NCBI RefSeq assembly: GCF_008728635.1
Contig: NZ_CP044285.1
Coordinates: 4,092,001-4,156,000 of the forward strand
DNA from: Hymenobacter baengnokdamensis
GTDB lineage: Bacteria; Bacteroidota; Bacteroidia; Cytophagales; Hymenobacteraceae
Direction of reading: 5' to 3'
DNA length: 64,000 nucleotides
Shown here in pieces: positions 47,273 to 56,727 of the stretch (within the stretch, counting starts at the first letter, position 1; every line of letters starts with the position of its first letter). The notes beneath the pieces were generated by a model. The model was not told where the DNA came from, searched no databases, and saw only the letters and a program-made list of their open reading frames with translations. Position numbers and translations under genes: made by a program.

Positions 47273-48607
47273 TTGAATATTACGCTTGACCGCAATGAGG
47301 AGCAGCTAACCGGGCTGCTGAACGTGCATCTCGACGAGGCTGACTACAGCGACGCCGTCGAAAAGCAGATTAAGGAAACCACCAAAAAGGCACAGTTCAA
47401 GGGCTTCCGCCCCGGCAAGGTGCCCGCTGGCCTGGTGCGCAAGATGTACGGCAAAGGCATTCTGGCCGATGAAATCAACCGCCTGCTGGGCCGTAGCGTT
47501 GATAACTACCTCAAGGAGCACAACGTAAAAATTCTGGGCGAGCCGCTGCCGCTGCCGAGCGATGTTGATTTTGACACTGCTACCTCGTTCGACTTCCAGT
47601 TTGAGCTGGGCTTGCTGCCCGACTTTGAGCTGCCCGCCGAAAACCAGGTAGCGCTGAAGCGCCCGGCCATCAGCCTCGACGACGCGACGCTGGCCGAGAC
47701 CCACGAGCAGATTAGCCGCCAGTTTGGCGAAACCACCAACCCCGAGACGTCGGAGGCGGATGACTACCTGTTTGGCAAGCTGAAGAAAGCCGGCGCGGAG
47801 GGCGAAGGCCAGTCGGTACTGCTGCCTATCAACAAGGTAAAAAACGGGCAGGAGCGCTTTATCGGCGTGAAGGCTGGTGATACGCTCACCTTTGACCTGA
47901 GCGAGGCTTTTGGCGGCGACGCGGGGGCTATCCGCAGCTTTTCGGGCCTGAGCCGCGAGGAAGCAGCCGGCGCAACCGGCGAGTACGAGCTGGCCGTGGA
48001 GAAAATCAACCGCACGGCAACGCCCGAGGTAAATCAGGAGCTGTTTGACAAAGTGTTTGGCCCGGAGGCCGTTTCTTCGCAGGAAGAGTACGAGGCGAAA
48101 ATCCGCGAAACCATCCAGGAGAACTACAACCGCGAGTCGGACAACCTGGTAAATCGTCGCCTTATCGACGCGATGATTGACAATACTACTATTCAGATTC
48201 CTACCGAGTTCTTCAAGAAGTGGCTGGTGCGGGCCAACGAAGGCAAGCTAGATGCGGCCACCGTGGAGCAGCACTTCAGCGACTACGAGCGCGAGCTGAA
48301 ATGGAGCCTCATCCGCAATAAAGTAGTGGAGGATATGGGCCTGAAAGTAGGCACCGACGAGATTCGCAACCGCGTGCTCGACAAGATTCTGGGGCAGTTT
48401 GGCGGCGGCATGCCGCTGACCGACGAGATGCGTCAGGGCATGGCAGGCTTTGCTGATAACTACCTCAAGCAGGAGAACGGCAAAAACTACGTGCAGGAGT
48501 ACGAGGCCATTCTGGCAGAGAAAGTGGTAGAAGCCCTGCGTGGCAAAGTTGTTGTTACGGATGAGCCCGTAACGGCCGAAGAATTCCGCAACCAGAACGA
48601 GGGCTAG
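47273..48607 (+). CDS. tig: Trigger factor (ribosome-associated chaperone, peptidyl-prolyl isomerase)
   Basis: Trigger factor binds nascent chains at the ribosome exit tunnel. The 444-residue product starts MNITLDRNEEQLTG, the Bacteroidota-type N-terminus, and has the ribosome-binding loop GFRPGKVPAGLVRKMYG (family signature GFRxGxxP), a central isomerase-like domain, and a long helical C-terminal arm. The start codon is TTG (47273): the family N-terminus begins exactly there and no in-frame ATG precedes it closely. It is followed by a terminator and then clpP and clpX, the usual order. Confidence 0.94.
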   Translation: MNITLDRNEEQLTGLLNVHLDEADYSDAVEKQIKETTKKAQFKGFRPGKVPAGLVRKMYGKGILADEINRLLGRSVDNYLKEHNVKILGEPLPLPSDVDFDTATSFDFQFELGLLPDFELPAENQVALKRPAISLDDATLAETHEQISRQFGETTNPETSEADDYLFGKLKKAGAEGEGQSVLLPINKVKNGQERFIGVKAGDTLTFDLSEAFGGDAGAIRSFSGLSREEAAGATGEYELAVEKINRTATPEVNQELFDKVFGPEAVSSQEEYEAKIRETIQENYNRESDNLVNRRLIDAMIDNTTIQIPTEFFKKWLVRANEGKLDAATVEQHFSDYERELKWSLIRNKVVEDMGLKVGTDEIRNRVLDKILGQFGGGMPLTDEMRQGMAGFADNYLKQENGKNYVQEYEAILAEKVVEALRGKVVVTDEPVTAEEFRNQNEG

Positions 48608-48630
48608 CCCGTCGGACTGCTTGCAGATAA

Positions 48631-48664
48631 AAAAGCCTTTACGCCCCGCGTAAGGGCTTTTTTG
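48631..48664 (+). terminator. Intrinsic terminator after tig
   Basis: AAAAGCCTTTACG pairs with CGTAAGGGCTTTT with one G:U, followed by TTTTTT. Confidence 0.88.
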
Positions 48665-48759
48665 TGGCGTATTCTGTACGCTTACAACATTTTGAGCCCC
48701 TGCTCGTCTTTTGATTTTGCATACGGGCAAGCGGCAGCTTACCCCCTACTTAACCACTC

Positions 48760-49467
48760 ATGCTGAACAAACAAGAGTTTCGCAAATTTGCCGTGAAGGG
48801 CCAGGGGCTCAACGGCCTGACCGTAGACCAGTACATTAACAACGTAGAAGGCCAGGTGCGCGGCGGGCTGGTACTGCCCAGCAACATGACCCGCTCGGTC
48901 ATTGAGGAGCGCCCCCAGAACTTCCGGGAAATCGACGTGTTTTCGCGCCTCATCATGGACCGCATCGTGTTTTTGGGCACGGCCGTAGATGATTATATCG
49001 CCAATATTCTGACCGCACAGATGCTGTTTCTGGAGTCGGCCGACTCGAAGAAGGACATTCTGTTGTATATCAACTCGCCCGGCGGCTCGGTATATGCAGG
49101 ATTAGGTATATATGATACCATGCAGTATGTAAATCCTGACGTAGCTACTATTTGCACGGGCCTCGCCGCTTCGATGGGCGCGGTGCTGCTGGCTGGTGGC
49201 GCCAAGGATAAGCGTTCGGCCCTGCCCCACTCGCGGGTGATGATTCACCAGCCCAGCGGCGGCGCGCAAGGCCAGTCGTCGGACATTGAGATTACGGCCC
49301 GCGAGATTCTGAAGCTCAAGAAGGAGCTGTATGACATTCTGGCAAAGCACACCGGCAAAACCTACCAGGAGATTCACGACAACTCGGACCGTGACTACTG
49401 GATGCGCGCCGATGAAGCCAAGGAGTACGGCCTGATTGACGAGGTGCTGGAAAAAAAGCCCGCCTAG
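48760..49467 (+). CDS. clpP: ATP-dependent Clp protease proteolytic subunit
   Basis: ClpP forms the barrel-shaped peptidase that works with ClpX. The 235-residue product has Ser138 in [11 protein letters not shown] and His163 in [13 protein letters not shown]; the Asp completes the triad in SDRDYWM. It carries about 35 residues before the usual mature start (the [17 protein letters not shown] region), a propeptide-like extension common in this phylum. It lies 275 bases upstream of clpX, with a strong terminator between them, so clpX likely has its own promoter. Confidence 0.95.
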   Translation: MLNKQEFRKFAVKGQGLNGLTVDQYINNVEGQVRGGLVLPSNMTRSVIEERPQNFREIDVFSRLIMDRIVFLGTAVDDYIANILTAQMLFLESADSKKDILLYINSPGGSVYAGLGIYDTMQYVNPDVATICTGLAASMGAVLLAGGAKDKRSALPHSRVMIHQPSGGAQGQSSDIEITAREILKLKKELYDILAKHTGKTYQEIHDNSDRDYWMRADEAKEYGLIDEVLEKKPA

Positions 49468-49532
49468 CCCACTGATTAGCGCGAACTTTAACGGGTTTCG
49501 CCGATTTTGTGGAGGGCATTCAGGTCTCAACG

Positions 49533-49562
49533 AAAAGCTCCGGCTGGCCAGCCGGAGCTTTT
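49533..49562 (+). terminator. Intrinsic terminator after clpP
   Basis: Perfect 14-bp stem AAAGCTCCGGCTGG / CCAGCCGGAGCTTT with T-rich flank (TTTTTGATTTTT). Confidence 0.9.
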
Positions 49563-49742
49563 TGATTTTTATAGAGACTGGGCAAAGCGCTGATACTGCC
49601 GCGAAACTTTCGCCTGGGCTTAGCGCTTTGCAACTGCTGCGCCCGGCTGGTTTCCTTGGGCCGGCCGGGCCCAATGCTGAGCGGCCAACTTATCTTTGTA
49701 GCCGTTTTCTGCTGAAAACATTTTTTTATCTGAACGCTCCCG

Positions 49743-50966
49743 ATGCCGGAAATAGCCTGCTCCTTTTGTAACAAGCCCAAGCGCGATGTCGCGGTGATGA
49801 TTTCGGGTATTAATGCCCACATCTGCGAGAAGTGCGTGGCGCAGGCCCAGCACATTCTGAGCGAAGAAACCAAGCTGCAGGCCGAAGCCCGCCAGCCGAA
49901 GTTTAATCTCATCAAGCCCCGCGAGATTAAAACCCACCTCGACCAGTACGTGGTGGGCCAGGACGAGGCCAAGCGCGTGATGAGCGTGGCAGTGTACAAC
50001 CACTACAAGCGCCTGATGCAGAAGCCGCAGCACGACGAAGTGGTAATTGAGAAATCGAATATTATCATGGTGGGCGAGACTGGCACGGGCAAGACTTTTC
50101 TGGCCCGCATGCTGGCTAAGATTCTGCAGGTGCCTTTCTGTATTGCCGATGCCACGGTGCTGACCGAGGCCGGCTACGTGGGCGAAGATGTGGAAAGTAT
50201 TCTGACGCGCCTGCTGCAAGCGGCCGACTACAACCTCGAAGCCGCCGAGCGCGGCATCGTGTACATTGATGAGATTGATAAGATTGCCCGCAAGAGCGAC
50301 AACCCCAGCATCACGCGCGATGTGAGCGGCGAGGGCGTGCAGCAGGCTTTGCTGAAGCTGCTGGAAGGCACGCACATCAACGTGCCGCCGCAGGGCGGGC
50401 GCAAGCATCCCGACCAGAAGATGATTTCGGTGAATACCGAAAATATTCTGTTTATGTGCGGCGGCGCCTTTTCGGGCATCGACCGCATTATCAAGAGCCG
50501 CCTGAATACCAAGCCGATGGGCTTCTCGAAGACCAACCTCGACGAGAAAGTAGATACCCAGAACTTTCTGCGCTACGTGTCGGCCCAGGATATCAAGAGC
50601 TTTGGTCTCATTCCTGAATTGATTGGCCGCCTGCCGGTGCTCACGCACCTCAACCCGCTGGACAAGACTACGCTGCGCCTGATTCTGACCGAGCCCAAGA
50701 ACTCGCTCGTGCGCCAGTACAAGCGCTTATTCAACATGGAGAATATTCAGCTCGACTTTACCGAGGAGGCGCTCGAATACATTGTGGAGAAGGCCGATGA
50801 GTACCGCCTGGGCGCGCGCGGTTTGCGCTCCATCTGCGAGAGCATCATGACGGACGCCATGTTTGAGATGCCTTCGCAGACGGAAGTCGGCGAGTTTACC
50901 ATTACCGAGAGCTACGCCCGCAGCAAGTTTGAGAAGTCGCCGCTGCAGCTGATGCGCGCAGCCTAA
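49743..50966 (+). CDS. clpX: ATP-dependent Clp protease ATP-binding subunit
   Basis: ClpX unfolds tagged proteins and feeds them to ClpP. The 407-residue product has the N-terminal zinc domain with four Cys (6, 9, 28, 31; CSFCNKPK and HICEKC), Walker A GETGTGKT (111-118), Walker [14 protein letters not shown], and the pore segment near [24 protein letters not shown] element at 49691-49698 may be its -7 box, although the upstream TTG is not well placed. A hairpin terminator follows. Confidence 0.97.
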   Translation: MPEIACSFCNKPKRDVAVMISGINAHICEKCVAQAQHILSEETKLQAEARQPKFNLIKPREIKTHLDQYVVGQDEAKRVMSVAVYNHYKRLMQKPQHDEVVIEKSNIIMVGETGTGKTFLARMLAKILQVPFCIADATVLTEAGYVGEDVESILTRLLQAADYNLEAAERGIVYIDEIDKIARKSDNPSITRDVSGEGVQQALLKLLEGTHINVPPQGGRKHPDQKMISVNTENILFMCGGAFSGIDRIIKSRLNTKPMGFSKTNLDEKVDTQNFLRYVSAQDIKSFGLIPELIGRLPVLTHLNPLDKTTLRLILTEPKNSLVRQYKRLFNMENIQLDFTEEALEYIVEKADEYRLGARGLRSICESIMTDAMFEMPSQTEVGEFTITESYARSKFEKSPLQLMRAA

Positions 50967-50988
50967 GCGCGGCAATAGCTTGAGAGAG

Positions 50989-51024
50989 AACGTCATGCCG
51001 GGCAGTGCCCGGCATGACGTTTTT
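50989..51024 (+). terminator. Intrinsic terminator after clpX
   Basis: AACGTCATGCCGGGCA is the reverse complement of the adjacent TGCCCGGCATGACGTT; TTTTT follows. Confidence 0.92.
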
Positions 51025-51068
51025 AGTAGCACTTCTTCAAAAACCGCGGGCGGGCTAACTTGCGCTCC

Positions 51069-53771
51069 ATGACGGTAATCGAACGTGGGCGGCAGCTGCT
51101 GGGCGTGCGCCCCGAGGAAGGGCCCACGGTGCGGCTATTTTTCCTGCATAACTTCCTGCTGGGTATCGGCACCATCCTGGTGTATGTGGCGGCCAACGTG
51201 CTGCTGCTCGAAAACAACCCCGAACGCAACCTGCCGCTTGCCTACGGCATAGCCGCGCTGGCAATGCTGGCCGCCGGCAAAGTGTACGGGCATTTTGAGC
51301 ACCACTGGCTGCTGCAAAAGCTGGCGGTGCGGGTGCTGCTGGCCGCAGTAGTCCTCACGGGTATGCTGGGGGCGCTGGTAGTTACCGGCCATTCGGTGGC
51401 GGCCGCCGTGGCCCTTATGGCGGGCTACCGGGTTATCTACCTGCTGACCAACCTGGAATTCTGGGGCGTTTCGGCCGTGGTATTTGATGTGCGGCAGAGC
51501 AAGCGGCTGTTTGGCATTATCAGCGCCGGCGATATGCCGGCCAAGGCCCTGGGGGCCGTGCTGGCCATTTTTATTCATACCAATGCCGAATTGCCGTGGC
51601 TACTGGGTACTGCCTTCGGGGCCTATTTGCTGGCCCTGCTGACTTTGCGGGCTACGTTGCGCTCGCACGTGGTAGAGGCCGCGCCGGCCTCGCGCCGGGC
51701 GCGCGGGCAAGCCGTAGCGCCGGGGCTGCGCCGCTGGTTTGGCGATAGCCGCCTGGTGCTCACCATGTGCCTGAGTCTGCTGGGCCTGGCCGCCGTGACG
51801 ACGGGTATCGAGTACCTGTTTTTTGTAAATGTCAAGCATCGCTTTCACGACGAGGCAGCCATTATGCGCTACGTGGGCACGGTGCTGGTGAGCACCTACC
51901 TGATAGCGATGCTGTTTAAGCTGCTGCTTTCGCAGCATACCGTAGATAGGCTGGGCGTGCGGCGAGTGCTGCTGGCGCTGCCGGTGCTGCTGCTGGCGGG
52001 CCTGCTGGCCTACAGCGGCGTAAACCGGAGCGACGCGGGCGAGTCGCTGCTTTATTTCTGCGGGTTGTATCTGGGGCTGGAAGTATTGCGGCGGGCAGTA
52101 TTTGACCCCGTATTTCTGCTGCTGTTTCAGCCGCTGTCGCCACCCGAGCGGCTGCAGGCCCACACACTGGCGAAAGGAATTTATGAGCCGCTGGGCATAG
52201 CCCTGGGTGGCGGGCTGCTGTTTGCGCTGCACGCGCTACCGGGTGGTCAAACCTGGGGCCCGTTTGTGTGGATGGGCCTACTGATGCTGGCCGTTTTGCT
52301 GCTGCTGGCCCGTACTTACCACCAATACGTGGCCGAGTTGCAGCACGCGCTCAGTCGCCGCTTTACCGACGAGGCGGCAGGCGAAGTAGTAGCTGCGGCT
52401 ACTCAGCCCGCCGGTGCCTCCTCGCCCACACTGGCCGACCCGGCCGAAATCCGCCGCCTTATTCACTCTCTGGGGACCAAAGCCGACCGGGCAGCTGCCA
52501 CGCAACACCTGCTGCGCCTGGGCGAAGCCGTACTGCCTATCCTGGCCGAAATACTCAGCACCGACCTTGACCAGACCCTGGTGCGGCGCGTGGCCCAGGT
52601 GTGTGCCCGCCTGCGCACGCCAGCCAGCCGGCAGCTGCTGGTAGGGCTGGCGCGGCAGCCAAACCTGTTTCGGCGGGAAGCTGCGCTGCGGGGGTTGCGC
52701 CATTTTGGCGTAGTACCATCCGAAGTACCGCTGTTTCAGGCGCTGGTGCACGACGAGCTGCAGCTGGCCCAACAACTAGTACACGGCCAGACCACGGCCA
52801 GCCCCGAGCTGGCAAGCTGCCTCGACTATGAGCTGCTACGCACTCAGCAACGCGTTTTTGCCCTGCTGGGTCATATTTATGCTCCCCAGCTTATTGCCGA
52901 TGCCCAGCGCGGCGTGGTCCACGCTGCCCGTGAGCGCCAGGCTAATGCCCTCGAAATACTGGATAATAGTATTGCCCGGCCTACCTACCAGGGCCTGCAG
53001 GCGCTGCTGGCCATTGCGCCGCCTGCCGAGAAGGAGCGCACGTTCGACCGCCTGCTGGGGCCGCTGCTGGCACCCGCGCCCATCGTCGAAACCATTGTAG
53101 AGCGGGGCGAAACGGCCTTCTCTGACTGGACGGTGCGGGCGGCACTCGACCAATGGCAGCCCACGGCGGCCACTGTACAGGCCATTGGGCCGCACCTGCG
53201 CAGCAGCAGTCCGCTGGTGCGCGAGAGCGCGTTCCGCCTGCTGGCGCAGCTGGCAGTGGCCCATCCCTTCCTCTATCAGTTGGTAAACGCTGCCCACCAA
53301 ACCCTCAACAGCCTGCTTATGAGCCATGCCGCCACGACCTCGCACATCGCCGCTGCCGAGCGGGTGCAGGTGCTGCAACAAACCGCCCTGTTTGCCGAAA
53401 CGCCCGAAAACGTGCTCAGCAGCATCGTGCCCATCATGAAGGAAGTGAGCTTCGCTGCTGGCCAGCAGATTTTTGCCAAGGGCGACCTGGGAGCCTCGCT
53501 CTTTATTATTTACGAAGGCCAGGTCGGCATTCTCAACGGCCCGCGCTTACTGGCAACCTTCGGTAAGGGCGACTTTTTTGGCGAGCTGGCCCTGCTCGAT
53601 GCGGAGCCCCGCTCGGCAGCGGCCGTGGCAGAAGGCGCAGTTACAGCCTTCCGGCTCGACCAGGAAGATTTTTATGATGTAATGGAAGAGCGCCCCGAGG
53701 TACTGCGCAACATCATGAAAGTGCTATGTCAGCGCCTGCGCCGGCAGAATGAGGTGGCGCAGGCCCGGTAA
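51069..53771 (+). CDS. Nucleotide-translocase-like membrane protein with HEAT repeats and a cyclic-nucleotide-binding domain
   Basis: A 900-residue, three-part protein. Residues of about 1-420 form about 11-12 hydrophobic helices resembling the ATP/ADP-translocase branch of the major facilitator group (FFLHNFLLGIGTILVYVAAN). About 455-760 are alpha-helical HEAT-like repeats (RRVAQVCARLRTPASRQLLV). About 775-890 is a cyclic-nucleotide-binding domain (KEVSFAAGQQIFAKGDLG, then FGKGDFFGELALLD and EPRSAAAVAEG); the Glu and Arg of the phosphate-binding cassette are kept, so it should bind cAMP or cGMP. A receiver-cyclase gene converges on it 47 bases away. Whether it transports anything is unknown. 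The start is ATG 51069; the frame opens at 51060. Confidence 0.85.
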   Translation: MTVIERGRQLLGVRPEEGPTVRLFFLHNFLLGIGTILVYVAANVLLLENNPERNLPLAYGIAALAMLAAGKVYGHFEHHWLLQKLAVRVLLAAVVLTGMLGALVVTGHSVAAAVALMAGYRVIYLLTNLEFWGVSAVVFDVRQSKRLFGIISAGDMPAKALGAVLAIFIHTNAELPWLLGTAFGAYLLALLTLRATLRSHVVEAAPASRRARGQAVAPGLRRWFGDSRLVLTMCLSLLGLAAVTTGIEYLFFVNVKHRFHDEAAIMRYVGTVLVSTYLIAMLFKLLLSQHTVDRLGVRRVLLALPVLLLAGLLAYSGVNRSDAGESLLYFCGLYLGLEVLRRAVFDPVFLLLFQPLSPPERLQAHTLAKGIYEPLGIALGGGLLFALHALPGGQTWGPFVWMGLLMLAVLLLLARTYHQYVAELQHALSRRFTDEAAGEVVAAATQPAGASSPTLADPAEIRRLIHSLGTKADRAAATQHLLRLGEAVLPILAEILSTDLDQTLVRRVAQVCARLRTPASRQLLVGLARQPNLFRREAALRGLRHFGVVPSEVPLFQALVHDELQLAQQLVHGQTTASPELASCLDYELLRTQQRVFALLGHIYAPQLIADAQRGVVHAARERQANALEILDNSIARPTYQGLQALLAIAPPAEKERTFDRLLGPLLAPAPIVETIVERGETAFSDWTVRAALDQWQPTAATVQAIGPHLRSSSPLVRESAFRLLAQLAVAHPFLYQLVNAAHQTLNSLLMSHAATTSHIAAAERVQVLQQTALFAETPENVLSSIVPIMKEVSFAAGQQIFAKGDLGASLFIIYEGQVGILNGPRLLATFGKGDFFGELALLDAEPRSAAAVAEGAVTAFRLDQEDFYDVMEERPEVLRNIMKVLCQRLRRQNEVAQAR

Positions 53772-53818
53772 CCCTTCGCTTACTATGGCTACTATGGCGC
53801 GCGGCGCTGCTAGGCGAC

Positions 53819-54865
53819 TTAAGCCACTACTTCGTAGGTCATGATTGGCTGAGCCTTGTTTTTCAGCTTCAGCTCGCCGATGGGCTGGCACTGAAAGCTT
53901 TCCCTGATGCGCTCGTAGATGGCCTCCGTGATAACAATCTGGTTGGGCTGGGCAGCTGACTGCAGGCGCTGGCTTACGTTTACGGTATCGCCTATTACGG
54001 TGTAGTCCAGGCGCTTGAGCGACGCCGAGCCAATATTGCCCGACACCATCTCGCCGGTGTTGATGCCTATGCTTACGGCCGGCTGGTGGTCGGTACCGTC
54101 GGGCAGCGGGTTATGGGTGGCCTGTAGCTGCGTACGTACCAGCAGGGCCGCGTCGATGGCGCGGTCGAGGTGATACTCACCCCGAAAAACGGCCATTACA
54201 GCATCGCCCATAAACTTGTCAATGTAGCCCCCGTGCGCGATTACTTCCTTCACAATCTGGTCAAAGTAGGTGTTGAGCAGCGACACGACCGTGGCGGCCG
54301 GCTGGGTTTCGGAGAGCGAAGTGAAGCCGCAGATGTCCACAAACATAACGGTGGCCTCTACTACTTCGCTGGCCAGCAGCTTGTTCTCGAAGCCGGGCCG
54401 GGCCATGAACTTGATAACCGTCTCATCGACGTACATCCGCAGGATATTATTTTCCTGAATGGCTTTGAGCGTATCGCGCAGCTGCTGCACGTGCACGGCA
54501 GTTTTTTCGATTGTCAGCTCCAGGTCATTGAAATCCACGGGCTTGCACACAAAGTCGAACGCCCCGTGGTTCATGGCGGCCCGGATATTTTCCATGTCGC
54601 CGTAGGCCGACACCATCACGGTTTTGGTCATGGGGCTGGCTTCGGGCAGACGGCCGAGCAGGGTCAGGCCATCCATCACGGGCATGTTGATATCGGAGAG
54701 TACGATGTCGGTATCGGGGTGGTCGTGCAGGCGGTCGAGGGCCTCCTGCCCATTGCCGGCAAAGAGAAACTCGTAGGCGTTTTCCCGGATTTTGCGCCGA
54801 AACTTTTGCTTGATGAGTAGCTCTAAATCCGCTTCGTCATCGACCACCAATATCTTAGTTTTCAT
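53819..54865 (-). CDS. Response regulator with class III adenylate cyclase output
   Basis: A 348-residue protein. The N-terminal receiver domain (about 1-125) has the phospho-acceptor Asp in VLSDINMPVMDG and Lys in CKPVD. The C-terminal cyclase domain (about 165-348) has the metal Asp residues (FVDICGFTSLSE and FMGDAVMAVF), the adenine-selecting Lys and Asp (YIDKFMGD and RLDYTVIGD), and the transition-state Asn and Arg (TVNVSQRL). All catalytic positions are filled, so cAMP synthesis controlled by phosphorylation is expected. Its start overlaps the preceding receiver gene by four bases (ATGA), indicating coupling. Confidence 0.93.
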   Translation of the reverse strand: MKTKILVVDDEADLELLIKQKFRRKIRENAYEFLFAGNGQEALDRLHDHPDTDIVLSDINMPVMDGLTLLGRLPEASPMTKTVMVSAYGDMENIRAAMNHGAFDFVCKPVDFNDLELTIEKTAVHVQQLRDTLKAIQENNILRMYVDETVIKFMARPGFENKLLASEVVEATVMFVDICGFTSLSETQPAATVVSLLNTYFDQIVKEVIAHGGYIDKFMGDAVMAVFRGEYHLDRAIDAALLVRTQLQATHNPLPDGTDHQPAVSIGINTGEMVSGNIGSASLKRLDYTVIGDTVNVSQRLQSAAQPNQIVITEAIYERIRESFQCQPIGELKLKNKAQPIMTYEVVA

Positions 54866-55245
54866 ATGCTTTGGATAGCGTGAAGCTTTTCCTTCAGCGC
54901 GGCAAAATCGACGGGCTTGGTCAGGAAATCATTGGCACCGAGGCGCATGGCCTGGTCGTGCGTTTCGGTATCGCCGTAGGCAGTGAGCATCATCACCAGG
55001 GGCGGCGGGGGCGGCAGCGGGTCTTGCTTGACGTGGCGCAGCAGCTCCAGCCCGCTCATGCCGGGCATGTTGATATCGGAGAGAATGAGCACCACCTCCG
55101 ACGGGTGGTCGCGCAGGAAGCCCAGCGCCTCCTCGCCCGAGTAGGCAAAAGAGAACGCAAACTCGCCACTGCGGATTTCGCGTCGGAAGCGCTGCTCAAA
55201 TAGCACCCGCACGTCGGTTTCGTCGTCAACTACCAGTATTTTCAT
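54862..55245 (-). CDS. Single-domain response regulator
   Basis: A 127-residue receiver-only protein. The acidic pocket VVDDETD, the phospho-acceptor Asp in LILSDINMPGMSG and the Lys in TKPVD are all present. No output domain follows, so it may act as a phosphate shuttle or by contacting a partner. It is closely similar to the receiver of the next gene, which suggests duplication. It sits between a histidine kinase (30-base gap) and the receiver-cyclase (4-base overlap). Confidence 0.93.
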   Translation of the reverse strand: MKILVVDDETDVRVLFEQRFRREIRSGEFAFSFAYSGEEALGFLRDHPSEVVLILSDINMPGMSGLELLRHVKQDPLPPPPPLVMMLTAYGDTETHDQAMRLGANDFLTKPVDFAALKEKLHAIQSI

Positions 55246-55275
55246 GCCTTGTAAAGATAGGAACAGCGGCAGGCC

Positions 55276-56658
55276 TCACGTCGTAGGCAGCCGCACCGTA
55301 AACGTAGTACCCTGGCCTTCCTCGCTCTCCACGGTGAGGGTGCCGCCGTGGCCCTGCACAATGATGTCGTGGCTCAGCGACAAGCCCAGGCCCGTGCCCT
55401 CGCCGGCGGGCTTGGTGGTGAAAAAAGGCTGAAATATCCTGGCTTTCACCGCCTCCGGAATGCCCGTGCCGTTGTCATGCACCTGCACTTCAACCTCGTT
55501 GGCTACGAGCCGGGTGCGCACCCCCACGGTAGGCTTGTAGCCCGGCTCGCCGAGTTGCTGGCGCTGCTGCACCGCGTAGAACGCATTGGTAAACAGGTTG
55601 AGCAGCACCCGGCCCACATCACCGGCAACCAGCTCAACCAGGGGGAGGCCGGCAGCCAGCTCGGGCTGTAAGGTGGCATTGAAGGACTTGTCTTTGGCCC
55701 GCAGGCCGTGGTAGGCCAAGCGCAAATATTCATCGGCCAGCATATTAAGGTCGGTGGGCTGGCGCTCGCCGCTGCTGGCGCGGCTGTGCTCCAGCATCCC
55801 CCGCACGATGCCCGCCGCCCGGCCACCGTGCTGGGTAATGCGCTGGAGATTCTGCTTCAGGTCGGCCAGCAGCTCGGCTTCGAGAGCCGGGTCGCGGGTA
55901 GGCCGGCTGCGCTCTTCTTCGAGCTCGGTAATAAGCTCGGCCGATACATCGGCGAAGTTGTTGACGAAATTGAGCGGGTTTTGAATCTCGTGCGCTATCC
56001 CCGCGGTGAGCTCTCCCAGGCTGGCCATCTTTTCGCGCTGGATTAGCTGCGCCTGCGTAGCACGCAGGTCGGTAAGCGCCGTTTGCAGCTCCTCGGCCTG
56101 CCGGGTGAGCAGGGCCGTCCGCTCGGCCACCAGCCGTTCCAGCTCCAGGTTTTTGGCAGCGATAAACTGCCGGGCTTTTTCTTCTTCGGCCCGCTCCTGC
56201 TCCTGCTTCAGCAGCCCTTTCTTCTGGCTGTTGGCCAGGAAAACCATCGCAAAAAACCAAAACGCATCTAACTCGCCCCACAGCTTGAACCCCAGGCTGT
56301 ACGGCGACAGCAGCTGCCAGCTGCCGATGGCCAGGCCCGTGGCAATAAGGCGGTGCAGCACCGAGGGTGCCAGGCCCAGCAGCAGCGTGCGGGCCGGGCG
56401 GTAGCTGCGCAGCTGTACCAGCAGCAGCACTAGCGCACCTACCGCGAAGAACAGGTAAATATCGCCCAGATACTGGTTGCGGTAGTGCAGCGCCGCGCTT
56501 AGCACAAAGGCCGCCATAGCCGGCGCCCAGAGCTTGCCTAGCAGTCTGTGCCAGCGGGGCAGGCGGCGGGGCGTATCCAGCAGCCGACGCATAATGAACA
56601 CCAGCGTCATCACCACCCCGATGGCCAGCAGCAGCTCTTTGTTGGTAAATTTCTCCAT
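55276..56658 (-). CDS. Membrane-bound sensor histidine kinase
   Basis: A 460-residue kinase. The N-terminal part (about 1-165) has five or six hydrophobic segments without a periplasmic sensor domain. A coiled-coil region follows (QERAEEEKARQFIAAKN). The phospho-acceptor H-box is SLGELTAGIAHEIQNPLNFV; the ATP-binding domain has N-box VLLNLFTNAFYAV, G1 HDNGTGIP and G2 GEGTGLGLSLSHD. It is the first gene of the three-gene minus-strand unit, and presumably phosphorylates one or both receivers downstream. The signal sensed is unknown. Confidence 0.94.
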   Translation of the reverse strand: MEKFTNKELLLAIGVVMTLVFIMRRLLDTPRRLPRWHRLLGKLWAPAMAAFVLSAALHYRNQYLGDIYLFFAVGALVLLLVQLRSYRPARTLLLGLAPSVLHRLIATGLAIGSWQLLSPYSLGFKLWGELDAFWFFAMVFLANSQKKGLLKQEQERAEEEKARQFIAAKNLELERLVAERTALLTRQAEELQTALTDLRATQAQLIQREKMASLGELTAGIAHEIQNPLNFVNNFADVSAELITELEEERSRPTRDPALEAELLADLKQNLQRITQHGGRAAGIVRGMLEHSRASSGERQPTDLNMLADEYLRLAYHGLRAKDKSFNATLQPELAAGLPLVELVAGDVGRVLLNLFTNAFYAVQQRQQLGEPGYKPTVGVRTRLVANEVEVQVHDNGTGIPEAVKARIFQPFFTTKPAGEGTGLGLSLSHDIIVQGHGGTLTVESEEGQGTTFTVRLPTT

Positions 56659-56727
56659 CAGCAGCCAAAATAAAGCGCCGCAAGTTAGCCACTCACGGCG
56701 CTTTGGTTTAGCCGAATAGCTATTGAT

